The position numbers and the translations under genes are program-made. A stretch of 64,000 nucleotides of DNA from Sva-07 sp963698565 (lineage in GTDB: Bacteria; Actinomycetota; Acidimicrobiia; Acidimicrobiales; Ilumatobacteraceae): NCBI GenBank assembly GCA_963698565.1, contig CAVORH010000003.1, forward strand, positions 62,001-126,000. Reading direction: 5' to 3'. Positions 53,046 to 61,801 of the stretch are shown in pieces. The notes beneath the pieces are model-generated. The model had not been told where the DNA came from and searched no databases. It worked only from the letters and a program-made list of their open reading frames with translations. Position 1 is the first letter of the stretch. The number at the start of each line of letters is the position of its first letter.

Positions 53046-53750
53046 ATGAGCTTCTGGCCCACGCCCGACCACTGGAGCGTCGCGATCCCGCTCGACACGC
53101 CCCACCAGCGCCTCGACGCCCTCGCCGACACCGGCTTCGTCGCCCTGCGTGATCTCCCGTACGAGATCCCCGAGACCGAGTTCACCTCGCTCGAGTACAT
53201 GGACTGGAAGTCCGGTGGCGACACGAACTTCGCCCCGTTGGCCTCCGCCGACGGCGAGCTCGACTGCCGTGGATTCTGGGACAAGGGCAAGACCGACAAG
53301 GACGCGCTCTGGACCTCGAATGCCGAGATCGCCCCGACGATCCGCAACTACGTCGACGAGGTCGGCGCCAACTTCGGGCGGGTGCGGATCATCAAGCTGG
53401 AACCGCAGGACCGCGAGATGGCGATGCGCTCGATCCACCGCGACGACAACAACCGGTTCAACCCCGACGACGAGGGATGGGTCGTGCGCTCGTGGATCGA
53501 GCTCACCGACAACCCCGACAGCTACATGCTCTTGATGGACAACGGTCCCGACGGCCTGCCGGATCCGGCGACCGAGATGCGCGTCCCGCTGCACAAGGGA
53601 GCCCGATTCGTCGTCGACACGCAGCGGCTGTGGCACGTGGTCGTGCACAACGGCGATGCACCGCGGTACGCGCTGATCACCAGCTTCGAATCGAGCCCGG
53701 CGCTCGAGTCGTGGATCGAGCGAGAGCAGAACCAGCCCGCCGCGGTCTGA
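53046..53750 (+). CDS. Putative Fe(II)/2-oxoglutarate-dependent oxygenase (Asp/Asn beta-hydroxylase-like)
   Basis: A 234-residue soluble protein. It appears to carry an HxD...H iron site: SIHRDDNNRF (His about 131, Asp about 133) and TQRLWHVVVHNG (distal His about 196), with RYALITSFES downstream offering an Arg for 2-oxoglutarate. This spacing resembles aspartyl/asparaginyl beta-hydroxylase-like double-stranded beta-helix enzymes. No close family was recognised. A TAGACT -10 box 7 nt before the ATG supports the start. No clear link to its neighbours. Confidence 0.65.
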   Translation: MSFWPTPDHWSVAIPLDTPHQRLDALADTGFVALRDLPYEIPETEFTSLEYMDWKSGGDTNFAPLASADGELDCRGFWDKGKTDKDALWTSNAEIAPTIRNYVDEVGANFGRVRIIKLEPQDREMAMRSIHRDDNNRFNPDDEGWVVRSWIELTDNPDSYMLLMDNGPDGLPDPATEMRVPLHKGARFVVDTQRLWHVVVHNGDAPRYALITSFESSPALESWIEREQNQPAAV

Positions 53751-53771
53751 GTCGTCGCGGCCGGTGGGTCG

Positions 53772-54824
53772 TCAGATCAGTTCGTCCAGGTCGAGGTCGT
53801 CGATCGCTCGGGCGAAGCGCGAGTTCATGCACTCGATCAGGTGGAGTTCGCGTGGATTGGTGAGGTCCATCCCGCGGCTCGCGACGATCGGGTAGACGAG
53901 GCAGAACAGCGCTGCGGTGCGGTAGTGATGCCAACTGAGTTCGACGTCGACGTCGCTGATGCCCGCCTTGCGGATGCCGTCGATCCACCGCTCGAACAGG
54001 GCGCGCTCGTTCGCGCTCGCCACGGCGACGTCGAGTGATTGGGTGATGAAGTACGCCAGGTCGTACAGGCCGCTGCCAGAGCCGATCAGCTGGAAGTCGA
54101 GGAGCGCCACGGCGCCGTGGGCGTCGAACAGGATGTTGTCGGCCCGGTAGTCGCCGTGGATCATCGTGTTGGTGCCGCTCGCGAGATCGGTCAGCAGGCG
54201 CGGAATCGCGTCCGCGAACTTCGGCCCGATGACGAGGATCTGTGGCTGGACGTCCATCGCGCTCGTCACCTTCTCCCAGCCCTCGGCGAACACCATCGGG
54301 AGGACCGCCGGGTACACGGGGTCGGCGAGCGACACGGTGATGCCCCGTTCGGCGAGGCCGTCACCCCGCCCCCACCAGGCGGCGTGCCAGGCCGCCAGGC
54401 GATCGACGGCGGTTTCGGCGTCGGGGAGTGACATGCCGACGAGCTGGTCGACCAACCGCAGCGAACCGAGGTCCTCCATCAACACGACGAAGTCGCTCAT
54501 GTCCTCGGCGACGTCGCCGTGGTACGCAACCGGCACACGAACAGGGACCAGATCGGCGAGTTCGCGGAAGAACGCCACCTCCCGGTGGTACATCCGCAGC
54601 ATCGTCGAGGTGAACACGGCGGCCTCGTCGAGCGCCGGCAGCTTGGCGACGATCGTCTGCGGACAGTTCGGACCGTGGAGCGACAGTCGGTAGAGCGCGC
54701 TGCTCACCCCGATGCCCATCCCGATCTGTTCAGCGGTCAGCGACTCGACCGCGAAGCCCGTGACCTCGCTGACCCATCCAGCGGTGATGTCGTCGATCGA
54801 CGACGGAATGGCGTGCTCTCCCAT
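53772..54824 (-). CDS. Phosphotransferase of the aminoglycoside/ecdysteroid-kinase fold
   Basis: A 350-residue kinase-like protein of the APH/EcKL superfamily. The N-lobe segment IVAKLPALDEAAVF holds the ATP-binding Lys. The catalytic loop TMIHGDYRADNILFD (about residues 216-230) has the Brenner HxDxxxxN pattern, and VALLDFQLIG carries the metal Asp. The proteins phosphorylate small molecules such as antibiotics, choline or steroids; the substrate here is unknown. GAGGGGG before the ATG is a ribosome site, so it has a leader. Convergent with the 2OG-like oxygenase. Confidence 0.85.
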   Translation of the reverse strand: MGEHAIPSSIDDITAGWVSEVTGFAVESLTAEQIGMGIGVSSALYRLSLHGPNCPQTIVAKLPALDEAAVFTSTMLRMYHREVAFFRELADLVPVRVPVAYHGDVAEDMSDFVVLMEDLGSLRLVDQLVGMSLPDAETAVDRLAAWHAAWWGRGDGLAERGITVSLADPVYPAVLPMVFAEGWEKVTSAMDVQPQILVIGPKFADAIPRLLTDLASGTNTMIHGDYRADNILFDAHGAVALLDFQLIGSGSGLYDLAYFITQSLDVAVASANERALFERWIDGIRKAGISDVDVELSWHHYRTAALFCLVYPIVASRGMDLTNPRELHLIECMNSRFARAIDDLDLDELI

Positions 54825-54983
54825 GTGTACCCCCTCTGTTCGCCGTCCGACAGACGGCCCCTACGTCACCATATTCCGCCGTCCCGGCCGAAACAGCGCT
54901 CCGCGTCGGCACGTGGCGGCGGTGCGTTGTTGCTGTCGCAGAACGCTGGGGCGGGCCGGCGGTGGCGGGTCGGGCGGTCGGGG

Positions 54984-56930
54984 TCAGGGGTTGCGGTGGG
55001 CGACGGCGAGGTCGGCAACGTCGCGCATGATCTTGGCGAGTTCGAAGTCCTTCGGGGTGTAGACCGCGGCGATGCCCAGCTCCGCGAGGCGGGGGCGGTC
55101 GTCCTCGGGGATGATCCCGCCGACGATCACCGGGGCGTCCACCCCCATCGCCTTCAGGTGGCCGAGCACGTCGGGGACGAGGTCGAGGTGCGAGCCCGAC
55201 AGGATCGACAACCCGATCACGTCGGGGTCCTCGTCGCGGGCCGACGCTGCAATCTGTTCGGGGGTCGATCGGATACCGGAGTACACGACCTCCATGCCGG
55301 AGTCGCGGGCGGCGACGGCGATCTGCTCGGCGCCGTTCGAGTGGCCGTCGAGGCCGGGCTTGGCCACGAGGAACTTGGGTGGCCCACCTGCCATCGACTT
55401 CACGAACTCGACGACCTCGCCGAGGCCCTGCGCCGAGCCGGTGGCGCCGCTCACGCCGGTCGGCGCCCGGTACTCGCCGAACACCGAGCGCATCACGTCG
55501 CCCCATTCACCGGTGGTGCCGCCCGCCTTGGCGAGGGCGATCGACGGCGGCATCACGTTGTCGCCGGACTCCGCAGCCCGACGGAGCTCGTCGAGCGCTG
55601 CATCGACCGCGGCCTGGTCGCGAGCGGACCGCCACTCGACGATGTCGGCCGCGAGCCGCCGTTCGATCGCCGGGTCGACCTTGAGGATCGCGCCTTCACC
55701 GCCGAGCGGCGACTCGGCCGCCTCGACGAAGTCGTTGACACCGACGACGATCTGCTCGCCCGCCTCGATCCGGCGCGTCCGCGCCGCCATCGACGTCACC
55801 AACCGCGACTTCAGCGTCTCGACTGCCTCGAAGGCGCCGCCCATCTCCAGCACCTCGTCGAGCTCGGCCTGCGCCGCCGTTCGCAGCTCCTCGGTGCGAC
55901 CCTCGATCACCGTCGAGCCGTCGAAGATGTCGTCGTACTCGAGCAGGTCGGTCTCGAAGGCCAGGACCTGTTGCATCCGCAGCGACCACTGCTGGTCCCA
56001 CGGCCGGGGCAGGCCGAGCGCCTCGTTCCATGCCGGCAGCTGCACCGACCGTGCCCGTGCCCGCTTCGACAGGGTGACCGCGAGCATCTCGAGCACGATG
56101 CGCTGGACGTTGTTCTCCGGCTGCGCCTCGGTGAGCCCGAGCGAGTTGACCTGCACGCCGTAGCGGAACCGGAGCGCCTTGTCGTCGGTGACGCCGTAGC
56201 GCTCGCGGCCGATCTGCTCCCACATGTCGGTCATCGCCCGCAGCTTGCAGACCTCCTCGACGAAGCGGATCCCTGCGTTGACGAAGAACGAGATCGACCC
56301 GAACACCTGGCTGAACTGCTCTGGCGAGACCTGGCCGGAGTCGCGCACGGCATCGAGCACGCCGATCGCCGTCGCCATCGAGTAGGCGATCTCCTGCTCG
56401 GGCGTCGCACCCGCTTCCTGCAGGTGGTACGAGCACACGTTCATCGGGTTCCACAGCGGCGCGTGCTCGGCGCACCACGCCACCATGTCGACGATCAAGC
56501 GTCGTGACGGGCCGGGCGGGAAGATGTAGGTGCCGCGCGAGAGGTACTCCTTGACGATGTCGTTCTGGGTGGTTCCCCGCAGCTCGGTCGAAGCGGTGCC
56601 CTGCTCCTCGGCGTTGGCCACGTACAACGCGAGCAGCCATGCGGCGGTCGCGTTGATCGTCATCGACGTGTTCATCTGCCCGGGCGGGATCTGGTCGAGC
56701 AGGGCGCGCATGTGGCCGAGGTGCGCGACGGGCACGCCGACCTTGCCGACCTCACCCCTCGACATCGGCGAGTCGGGGTCGTAGCCGGTCTGGGTGGGCA
56801 GGTCGAACGCGATCGAGAGACCGGTCTGACCCTTGGCGAGGTTCGTCCGATAGAGCTCGTTCGACGCCTCGGCGCTCGAGTGGCCCGAGTAGGTCCGCAT
56901 CATCCACGGTCGGTCTTTCGTGCGCGTCAT
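54984..56930 (-). CDS. Ethylmalonyl-CoA mutase-type B12-dependent mutase
   Basis: A 648-residue single-chain, adenosylcobalamin-dependent acyl-CoA mutase. The N-terminus DRPWMMRTYSGHSSAEASNE, then TGLSIAFDLPTQTGYDPDSP and GTYIFPPGPSRRLIVDMV fit the ethylmalonyl-CoA mutase (Ecm/MeaA) branch rather than methylmalonyl-CoA mutase. The C-terminal B12 domain has DGHSNG (DxHxxG, about residue 530) and VIVGGIIP. Ecm converts ethylmalonyl-CoA to methylsuccinyl-CoA in the ethylmalonyl-CoA pathway of acetate assimilation. A 3-hydroxybutyryl-CoA dehydrogenase of the same pathway is nearby (57.9-58.8 kb). The start at 56930 (MTRTKDRPW) is chosen by homology. Confidence 0.88.
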   Translation of the reverse strand: MTRTKDRPWMMRTYSGHSSAEASNELYRTNLAKGQTGLSIAFDLPTQTGYDPDSPMSRGEVGKVGVPVAHLGHMRALLDQIPPGQMNTSMTINATAAWLLALYVANAEEQGTASTELRGTTQNDIVKEYLSRGTYIFPPGPSRRLIVDMVAWCAEHAPLWNPMNVCSYHLQEAGATPEQEIAYSMATAIGVLDAVRDSGQVSPEQFSQVFGSISFFVNAGIRFVEEVCKLRAMTDMWEQIGRERYGVTDDKALRFRYGVQVNSLGLTEAQPENNVQRIVLEMLAVTLSKRARARSVQLPAWNEALGLPRPWDQQWSLRMQQVLAFETDLLEYDDIFDGSTVIEGRTEELRTAAQAELDEVLEMGGAFEAVETLKSRLVTSMAARTRRIEAGEQIVVGVNDFVEAAESPLGGEGAILKVDPAIERRLAADIVEWRSARDQAAVDAALDELRRAAESGDNVMPPSIALAKAGGTTGEWGDVMRSVFGEYRAPTGVSGATGSAQGLGEVVEFVKSMAGGPPKFLVAKPGLDGHSNGAEQIAVAARDSGMEVVYSGIRSTPEQIAASARDEDPDVIGLSILSGSHLDLVPDVLGHLKAMGVDAPVIVGGIIPEDDRPRLAELGIAAVYTPKDFELAKIMRDVADLAVAHRNP

Positions 56931-57088
56931 GACCGAAGTGTGGTGCCTCGACGAAGAAGTACTCAAGTCAGCCCCGTCGACGTCCGAAGAAACAAGCGTC
57001 CCACGGGACAGCAAATGCTCCGGATCCACCTCCTCCCCCTCGGTCGATCCGGTGCCAGCGAGGTTTCCCCTCTGGCGGGAACCCCGTC

Positions 57089-57213
57089 GGCCGAATGGCG
57101 GATTCGGCCGGCGATGCTCTCGGAGCGGGTGGTGGCGGACCACCCGCTCCGCGCATTTTTCCCGTTCTCGTGAACTCGTTGCGGACTATGTCGCGGACGA
57201 GTTCACGAGAACG
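57089..57213. repeat. Cluster of three perfect palindromes between ecm and aat
   Basis: Three separate hairpins lie in 125 bp. 57089-57109 has 8-bp arms GGCCGAAT/ATTCGGCC. 57121-57151 has 12-bp arms CGGAGCGGGTGG/CCACCCGCTCCG and is followed on the plus strand by CGCATTTTT. 57163-57213 has 17-bp arms with a 17-nt loop and encodes the last residues of Aat. The last two are placed to end aat transcription. The remaining stretch 56931-57088 is the 5' leader of ecm; no riboswitch was recognised. Confidence 0.75.
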
Positions 57214-57872
57214 GCGGAGCGGAGGCGGGCGAGGTAGTCGGCGCGGGGGATGGCGACGGCGCCGAGCGTGGCGAGGTGATCGGTGACCCACTGGACGTCG
57301 AGCAGCTCGGCCCCGGTCTCGTTCAGCCAGTCGACCAGGCCGACGAGGGCCGTCTTCGACGCGTCGGTCGCGGTGTGGAACATCGCCTCGCCGGCGAAGA
57401 ACCGTTCGATGCGCAGGCCGTAGAGCCCACCGACGAGTTCGTCGTCGAGGTACACCTCGACCGAGTGGCCCCAGCCGAGGTCGAACAGTTCGGTGTACGC
57501 GTCGACGATCGCCTTCGTGATCCATCGTCCCGGTCGGTCCGGGTTGCCGCACGCCCGCACCACGTCGCTGAACCGGGTGTCCATCCGCACGTCGAAGTGG
57601 CGCATGCTCCGGCGCAGCGATCGGCTGACGTGCAGCCCGTCGAGCGGGATGATGCCGCGAGGGTCCGGCGAGAACCACGCCATCTTCGATCGCCGCCGGT
57701 GCGGATCGACCGGCATCGGGAAGAGCCCGGCCCGGTAGGCGGCCAGCAGCGTGCCGGGCTCGAGGTCGGCGCCGACGGCGACCAGGTCCTCACCCGGCTC
57801 GATCGCCAGCGGATCCGGCATCACCCAGTGCGATGGCGGTGGTTCCACCGGTTCCGCCGTCGCCGCGCTCAC
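57186..57872 (-). CDS. aat: Leucyl/phenylalanyl-tRNA--protein transferase
   Basis: Transfers Leu or Phe from tRNA to the N-terminus of proteins that start with Arg or Lys, marking them for ClpS/ClpAP. The 228-residue family core is intact: GLFPMPVDPHRRRSKMAWFSP, RGIIPLDGLHVSRSLRR, GWGHSVEVYLDDELVGGLYG and RFFAGEAMFH. The GTG at 57872 is chosen because the N-terminus then begins where family members do; CAGAAT 6 nt upstream may be a -10 box. Its last residues (VLVNSSAT) are encoded inside one arm of a 17-bp palindrome. Confidence 0.92.
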   Translation of the reverse strand: MSAATAEPVEPPPSHWVMPDPLAIEPGEDLVAVGADLEPGTLLAAYRAGLFPMPVDPHRRRSKMAWFSPDPRGIIPLDGLHVSRSLRRSMRHFDVRMDTRFSDVVRACGNPDRPGRWITKAIVDAYTELFDLGWGHSVEVYLDDELVGGLYGLRIERFFAGEAMFHTATDASKTALVGLVDWLNETGAELLDVQWVTDHLATLGAVAIPRADYLARLRSAVLVNSSAT

Positions 57873-57915
57873 GCGCCCATTCTGGTCGACCGTGGCGCCG
57901 CCGACCGGCGCCCGG

Positions 57916-58767
57916 TCAGTAGGTGCGGAAACCGCGCTTGGTCTTGCGGCCGAGCTGGCCGGCGGCGACCATGCGTCGCAGCGCGGGAGCGGCGGCGTAG
58001 TTGGGGTCGCGGAACTCCGCGTACAGCGCATCGAGGATCGCCAGCGACGTGTCGAGGCCCACGAGGTCGAGCAGCGCGAACGGACCCATCGGGAAGTTGC
58101 ACCCGCCCATCATCGCGGTGTCGATGTCGTCCATCGACGCCGTGCCCTGCTCCCACATACGGATCGCATTGTTGAGATAGGGGAAGAGCAGTGCGTTGAC
58201 GATGAAGCCCGCGCGGTCCTGCACCTGGACGGCGTCCTTGCCGCAGGTGGTGGCGAACTCGACGGCGGTGTCGATCGTGTCGTCCGACGCGGTCAGCGGA
58301 CGGATCACCTCGACGAGCTTCATCATCGGCGCCGGGTTGAAGAAGTGGATGCCGCACACCTTGTCGGGGCGCTCGGTGACCATCGCCAGCTCGACGACAG
58401 CGAGGGTCGACGTGTTGGTGGCGAGGATCGCCTCGGGCTTGACGATGCGATCGAGATGCTCGAACAGGTCGCGCTTCGCGTCCATGTCCTCGACGATGCT
58501 CTCGATCACGAGATCGCAATCGGCGAGATCGTGGAGATCGTCGGTGACCGTGATGCGCCCGAGGATGGCGTTCTTGTCGTCCTCGGTCAGCCGCTCGCGG
58601 GCGACCTGCTTGGTGAGGCCGGCGTCGATCCCGTGCAGCACGGCGTCGGCGCCGGCTCGTGTGCGTGATCGCGCGACGACGTCGAACCCGGCGCGCGCTG
58701 CGACTTCGGCGAGCCCGGACCCCATGATCCCGGACCCGATGACTCCCACGGTGCGGATGTTTCCCAT
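57916..58767 (-). CDS. 3-Hydroxybutyryl-CoA dehydrogenase
   Basis: A 283-residue NAD(P)-dependent 3-hydroxyacyl-CoA dehydrogenase. Rossmann motif VGVIGSGIMGSGLAEVAARAG; catalytic His in IHFFNPAPMMKLVEV; C-terminal dimer domain with DRAGFIVNALLFPYLN and MGPFALLDLVGLD. It interconverts acetoacetyl-CoA and 3-hydroxybutyryl-CoA in the ethylmalonyl-CoA pathway, PHB metabolism or beta-oxidation. A TAGCTT -10 box 6 nt before the ATG supports a leaderless start. aat lies 43 nt downstream on the same strand. The paaH/hbd/fadB2 label cannot be settled. Confidence 0.9.
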   Translation of the reverse strand: MGNIRTVGVIGSGIMGSGLAEVAARAGFDVVARSRTRAGADAVLHGIDAGLTKQVARERLTEDDKNAILGRITVTDDLHDLADCDLVIESIVEDMDAKRDLFEHLDRIVKPEAILATNTSTLAVVELAMVTERPDKVCGIHFFNPAPMMKLVEVIRPLTASDDTIDTAVEFATTCGKDAVQVQDRAGFIVNALLFPYLNNAIRMWEQGTASMDDIDTAMMGGCNFPMGPFALLDLVGLDTSLAILDALYAEFRDPNYAAAPALRRMVAAGQLGRKTKRGFRTY

Positions 58768-58907
58768 ACGCGCAAGCTAGCTACCGGTCGGTAACACAGC
58801 CAAAGTGGCACCGGTCCACCCCGGCCCCGGATGATGCCACTCCGTCGCTGCGCTGGGACGTAACGTCACAGGCGTTGCGGGTCCCCCGGCCTCGCCGACC
58901 CACACGA

Positions 58908-61292
58908 ATGTTCTTCCTCCTCGTCCTCCACCTCGTCGTCGGCATCGCCATCGTCGCCGGTGGCCGTGTGCTGGGCCGCCGAGCGTTCGTGGTCGCAGCG
59001 ATTCCGCCGCTGGCGATGCTCGCGTGGGCCGCGGCCCAGGCACCCGGTGTGCTCGACGGCGACCCGGTCAGCGAGTCGTTCGCGTGGATCCCCCAGTTGG
59101 GGATCTCGATCGACCTTCGCCTCGACGCGTTCTCGCTGCTGATGGTGGCGGTCGTGTCCGGCATCGGACTGCTGATCTGCATCTACTCGCTCGGCTACTT
59201 CGGCCACGACCAGCCCGGCCTGTCCCGCCTCGCCGGCGTGCTCGTGCTGTTCGCCGGGGCGATGCTCGGCGTGGTCCTGTCGGACCAACTGATCGCCCTC
59301 TTCATCTTCTGGGAGCTGACGTCGATCACGTCGTTCCTGCTGATCGGCAACGACGACACCAACCCTCGCGCCCGAGCGGCGGCCACCCAGGCGATCTTCA
59401 TCACCGGTGCCGGCGGCCTCGTGCTCCTCGCCGGGTTGATCATCATCGGTCAGGCCGGAGGCTCGTACCTGATCTCGGAGCTGCTCGCCGATCCACCGAC
59501 GGGCAGCGCGGTCAACGTCGGGATCATCCTGGTGCTGATCGGTGCGTTCACGAAGTCGGCGCAGGCTCCGTTCAGCTCGTGGCTCCCGGCGGCGATGGTG
59601 GCACCCACACCGATCAGCGCGTACCTCCACTCCGCGACGATGGTGAAGGCGGGCGTCTACCTGGTGGCCCGGATGGCACCGATCTTCGCCATGACCGGCA
59701 ACTGGCGGCTCGTGGTGATGGTGGTCGGCGCCATCACGATGACGATCGGCGGGCTCCGCGCTCTGCGCCAACACGACCTCAAGCTCCTCCTCGCCTACGG
59801 CACCGTCAGCCAGCTCGCGTTCATGATGCTGTTGCTCGGCGTCGGCGAGTACCACATCGCCGAGGCCGGGCTCGTGCTGATCCTGGCGCACGCCGCGTTC
59901 AAGGCCGCGCTGTTCATGGTCGTCGGCATCGTCGACCACGGCGCGGGCACCCGCGACATCACCGAGCTGCACGGCTTCGGACCCTCGTGGCGCGCGGTCC
60001 AGGTGGTCGCGATCGTCAGCGCGGCGTCGATGGCGGGCATTCCGCCGCTGCTCGGGTTCATCGCCAAGGAGAAGGCGCTCGACGGCTACCTCGAGCACGG
60101 CGACTTCGCCGGCGCCGGAGCGGTGCTCGTGGTGATCGTGCTCGCTTCGATCCTCACGTTCGCCTACTCGGCCCGCTTCGTGCTCGGCCTCCTCGGCAGG
60201 TTCGGCGATCCTGCGAAGCCGGACGTCTCCCGAACTGCGCATGCGCCCGGCGCGTTGTTCGTCGGGCCGGCGGTGGTGCTCACGGCGATCACCGTGGTGT
60301 TCGGTCTCTTCCCCGGGCTGCTCGACGGGCTCGTCGAGGGTGCCACGACCGCGTTGTACCCGGGTTCGGAACCGAAGCCGCTCGAGCTGTTCGCCGGGTT
60401 CAACTCGGCGCTGATGCTGTCGGTGCTGATCATCCTCGGCGGCGTTGCGCTCACCGTGTTGCGGGGTCCGGTCGCCGATCTGCAGCGTCGAGCCTCGGAG
60501 GCGATCCGCAGGATCCCGTCGAGCGAGCAGGGCTACCTCGGGGTGCTGCGCGCGATCTCGGCGACGGCGAACCGGGTGACGGCCACGCTCCAGAACGGCT
60601 CGCTGCCGATCTACGTCGCGATCATCGTCCTGACCGTCACGATGGTCCCGATGGTGCCGTTGGCGGGCGAGATCGGCGCGCTGCCGAAGTGGGTCGAGGA
60701 ACCGGTCCACGTGGTGCTCGTCGCCGTGATCGTCGCCGCAGCGCTCGGCGCCTCGATCGTTCGGCACCGCATCGCCGCGGCCTTGATGCTCGGCGCGGTC
60801 GGCTATGCGATGGCCGGGCTGTACGTGGCGCGGGGTGCTCCCGATCTCGCGCTCACCCAGTTCTCGATCGAGACGCTCAGCACGGTGCTGTTCGTCCTCG
60901 TCCTGCGATTCCTCCCGCGTTCGTGGCGCCACCGAGCCCCCTCGATCGCTGCGCCGATGCGGATCGCCGTCGCCGGCGCGGTCGGGGTCGCGATCTTCGT
61001 GTTCGCCCTGTCGTCGGCCAACGCCCGGTCGAGCGTCGACGAGCCGTCGATGTCCGAGGTGATGATCGAGAGTTCCTACGAGGAGGGCGGTGGCCGCAAC
61101 GTCGTCAACGTGATCCTCGTCGACTTCCGCGGGTGGGACACGATGGGCGAGATCACCGTGCTCGCGGTCGCTGCGATCGGTGCCGTCAGCATGGCGCGAG
61201 CCGGACGGCGGCGCGCCGACAAGGACGCACCGGTCTTCGAGGAGATCCTCGATGCCGGCGACGAACCGGTGCTGCCGGAGGCGCTGCGATGA
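58908..61292 (+). CDS. mrpA: Na+/H+ antiporter subunit A (MrpA/MnhA)
   Basis: The largest subunit of the multi-protein Mrp antiporter, which exports Na+ against H+. A 794-residue polytopic protein related to NuoL/ND5. The proton-channel core has LFIFWELTSITSFLLIGNDD, HSATMVKAGVYLVARM and LAHAAFKAALFMVVGIVDHG. The C-terminal part holds the MbhD/MbhE-like segments (YAMAGLYVARGAPDLALTQF and GWDTMGEITVLAVAAIG). The ATG at 58908 lacks a visible ribosome site; an in-frame TTG at 58875 is less likely. Overlaps mrpB by 4 nt. First gene of the mrpABCDE operon. Confidence 0.93.
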   Translation: MFFLLVLHLVVGIAIVAGGRVLGRRAFVVAAIPPLAMLAWAAAQAPGVLDGDPVSESFAWIPQLGISIDLRLDAFSLLMVAVVSGIGLLICIYSLGYFGHDQPGLSRLAGVLVLFAGAMLGVVLSDQLIALFIFWELTSITSFLLIGNDDTNPRARAAATQAIFITGAGGLVLLAGLIIIGQAGGSYLISELLADPPTGSAVNVGIILVLIGAFTKSAQAPFSSWLPAAMVAPTPISAYLHSATMVKAGVYLVARMAPIFAMTGNWRLVVMVVGAITMTIGGLRALRQHDLKLLLAYGTVSQLAFMMLLLGVGEYHIAEAGLVLILAHAAFKAALFMVVGIVDHGAGTRDITELHGFGPSWRAVQVVAIVSAASMAGIPPLLGFIAKEKALDGYLEHGDFAGAGAVLVVIVLASILTFAYSARFVLGLLGRFGDPAKPDVSRTAHAPGALFVGPAVVLTAITVVFGLFPGLLDGLVEGATTALYPGSEPKPLELFAGFNSALMLSVLIILGGVALTVLRGPVADLQRRASEAIRRIPSSEQGYLGVLRAISATANRVTATLQNGSLPIYVAIIVLTVTMVPMVPLAGEIGALPKWVEEPVHVVLVAVIVAAALGASIVRHRIAAALMLGAVGYAMAGLYVARGAPDLALTQFSIETLSTVLFVLVLRFLPRSWRHRAPSIAAPMRIAVAGAVGVAIFVFALSSANARSSVDEPSMSEVMIESSYEEGGGRNVVNVILVDFRGWDTMGEITVLAVAAIGAVSMARAGRRRADKDAPVFEEILDAGDEPVLPEALR

Positions 61293-61801
61293 CCGATCGT
61301 CGGAGCCGCCGGATGCTGTTGCTCGACACCTCGATGAAGGTGCTGTACCCGTCGATCCTGGTGCTGGCGTTGTACTTCGTGTTCGCCGGGCACAACCGTC
61401 CCGGTGGTGGCTTCGTCGGCGGCCTGGTCGTGGGCGGCGCGCTCGCGCTGCGGTACGTGTCCGGGGGAGCGGCGGCCGTGCGCTCGACGTTCCGGGTGCC
61501 GCCGCACCTGTTCCTCGGCGTCGGCCTGCTGCTGTCGGCGACGACCGCGTTCGTCCCGCTCCTGCTCGGTGGCTCGATCCTCGAGCACGGCGAGGTCAAG
61601 TTCCATCCGCCGGTGTTCGACACGGTCAAGTTCACGAGCGCGCTGTCGTTCGATCTCGGCGTCGACCTCGTCGTCATCGGCCTGATCCTGATGGCGTTCG
61701 TGGCGTTCGGCGAGGACACGCCCGACGCTCCCGGGGCGGCCGACGACGGCAGCGACGACGCGACCCCGCGACCGTCGCTGCGTGCGAGGAACGATCGATG
61801 A
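61289..61801 (+). CDS. mrpB: Na+/H+ antiporter subunit B (MrpB/MnhB)
   Basis: A 170-residue membrane protein with four hydrophobic segments and the MnhB hallmark FVFAGHNRPGGGFVGGLVVG (residues about 30-49). Part of the small subcomplex of the Mrp antiporter. The ATG overlaps the mrpA stop (ATGA). The last about 25 residues are a polar tail (GAADDGSDDATPRPSLRARN). Followed directly by mrpC with another ATGA overlap, as in other Mrp operons, so subunits are made in fixed proportion. Confidence 0.92.
   Translation: MTDRRSRRMLLLDTSMKVLYPSILVLALYFVFAGHNRPGGGFVGGLVVGGALALRYVSGGAAAVRSTFRVPPHLFLGVGLLLSATTAFVPLLLGGSILEHGEVKFHPPVFDTVKFTSALSFDLGVDLVVIGLILMAFVAFGEDTPDAPGAADDGSDDATPRPSLRARNDR

Noticed and set aside
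56947..56967. HAIR-like site (ACTCAAG with a 4/7 partner at N7) before the ecm gene
   Set aside because: It matches as well as the clpB site, but a few ACTCAAG copies are expected by chance in 64 kb, the gene is not a heat-shock gene, and the site is close to the start codon in the leader.
56931..57120. Possible cobalamin riboswitch in the leader of the B12-dependent mutase gene
   Set aside because: Only short GGGGAAACC- and GGCACC-like pieces were found; no complete B12 box or conserved core could be traced. The hairpins are simple palindromes.
58866..60932. A 688-codon minus-strand frame opposite mrpA
   Set aside because: Highly charged, without domains, and opposite a clear antiporter subunit.
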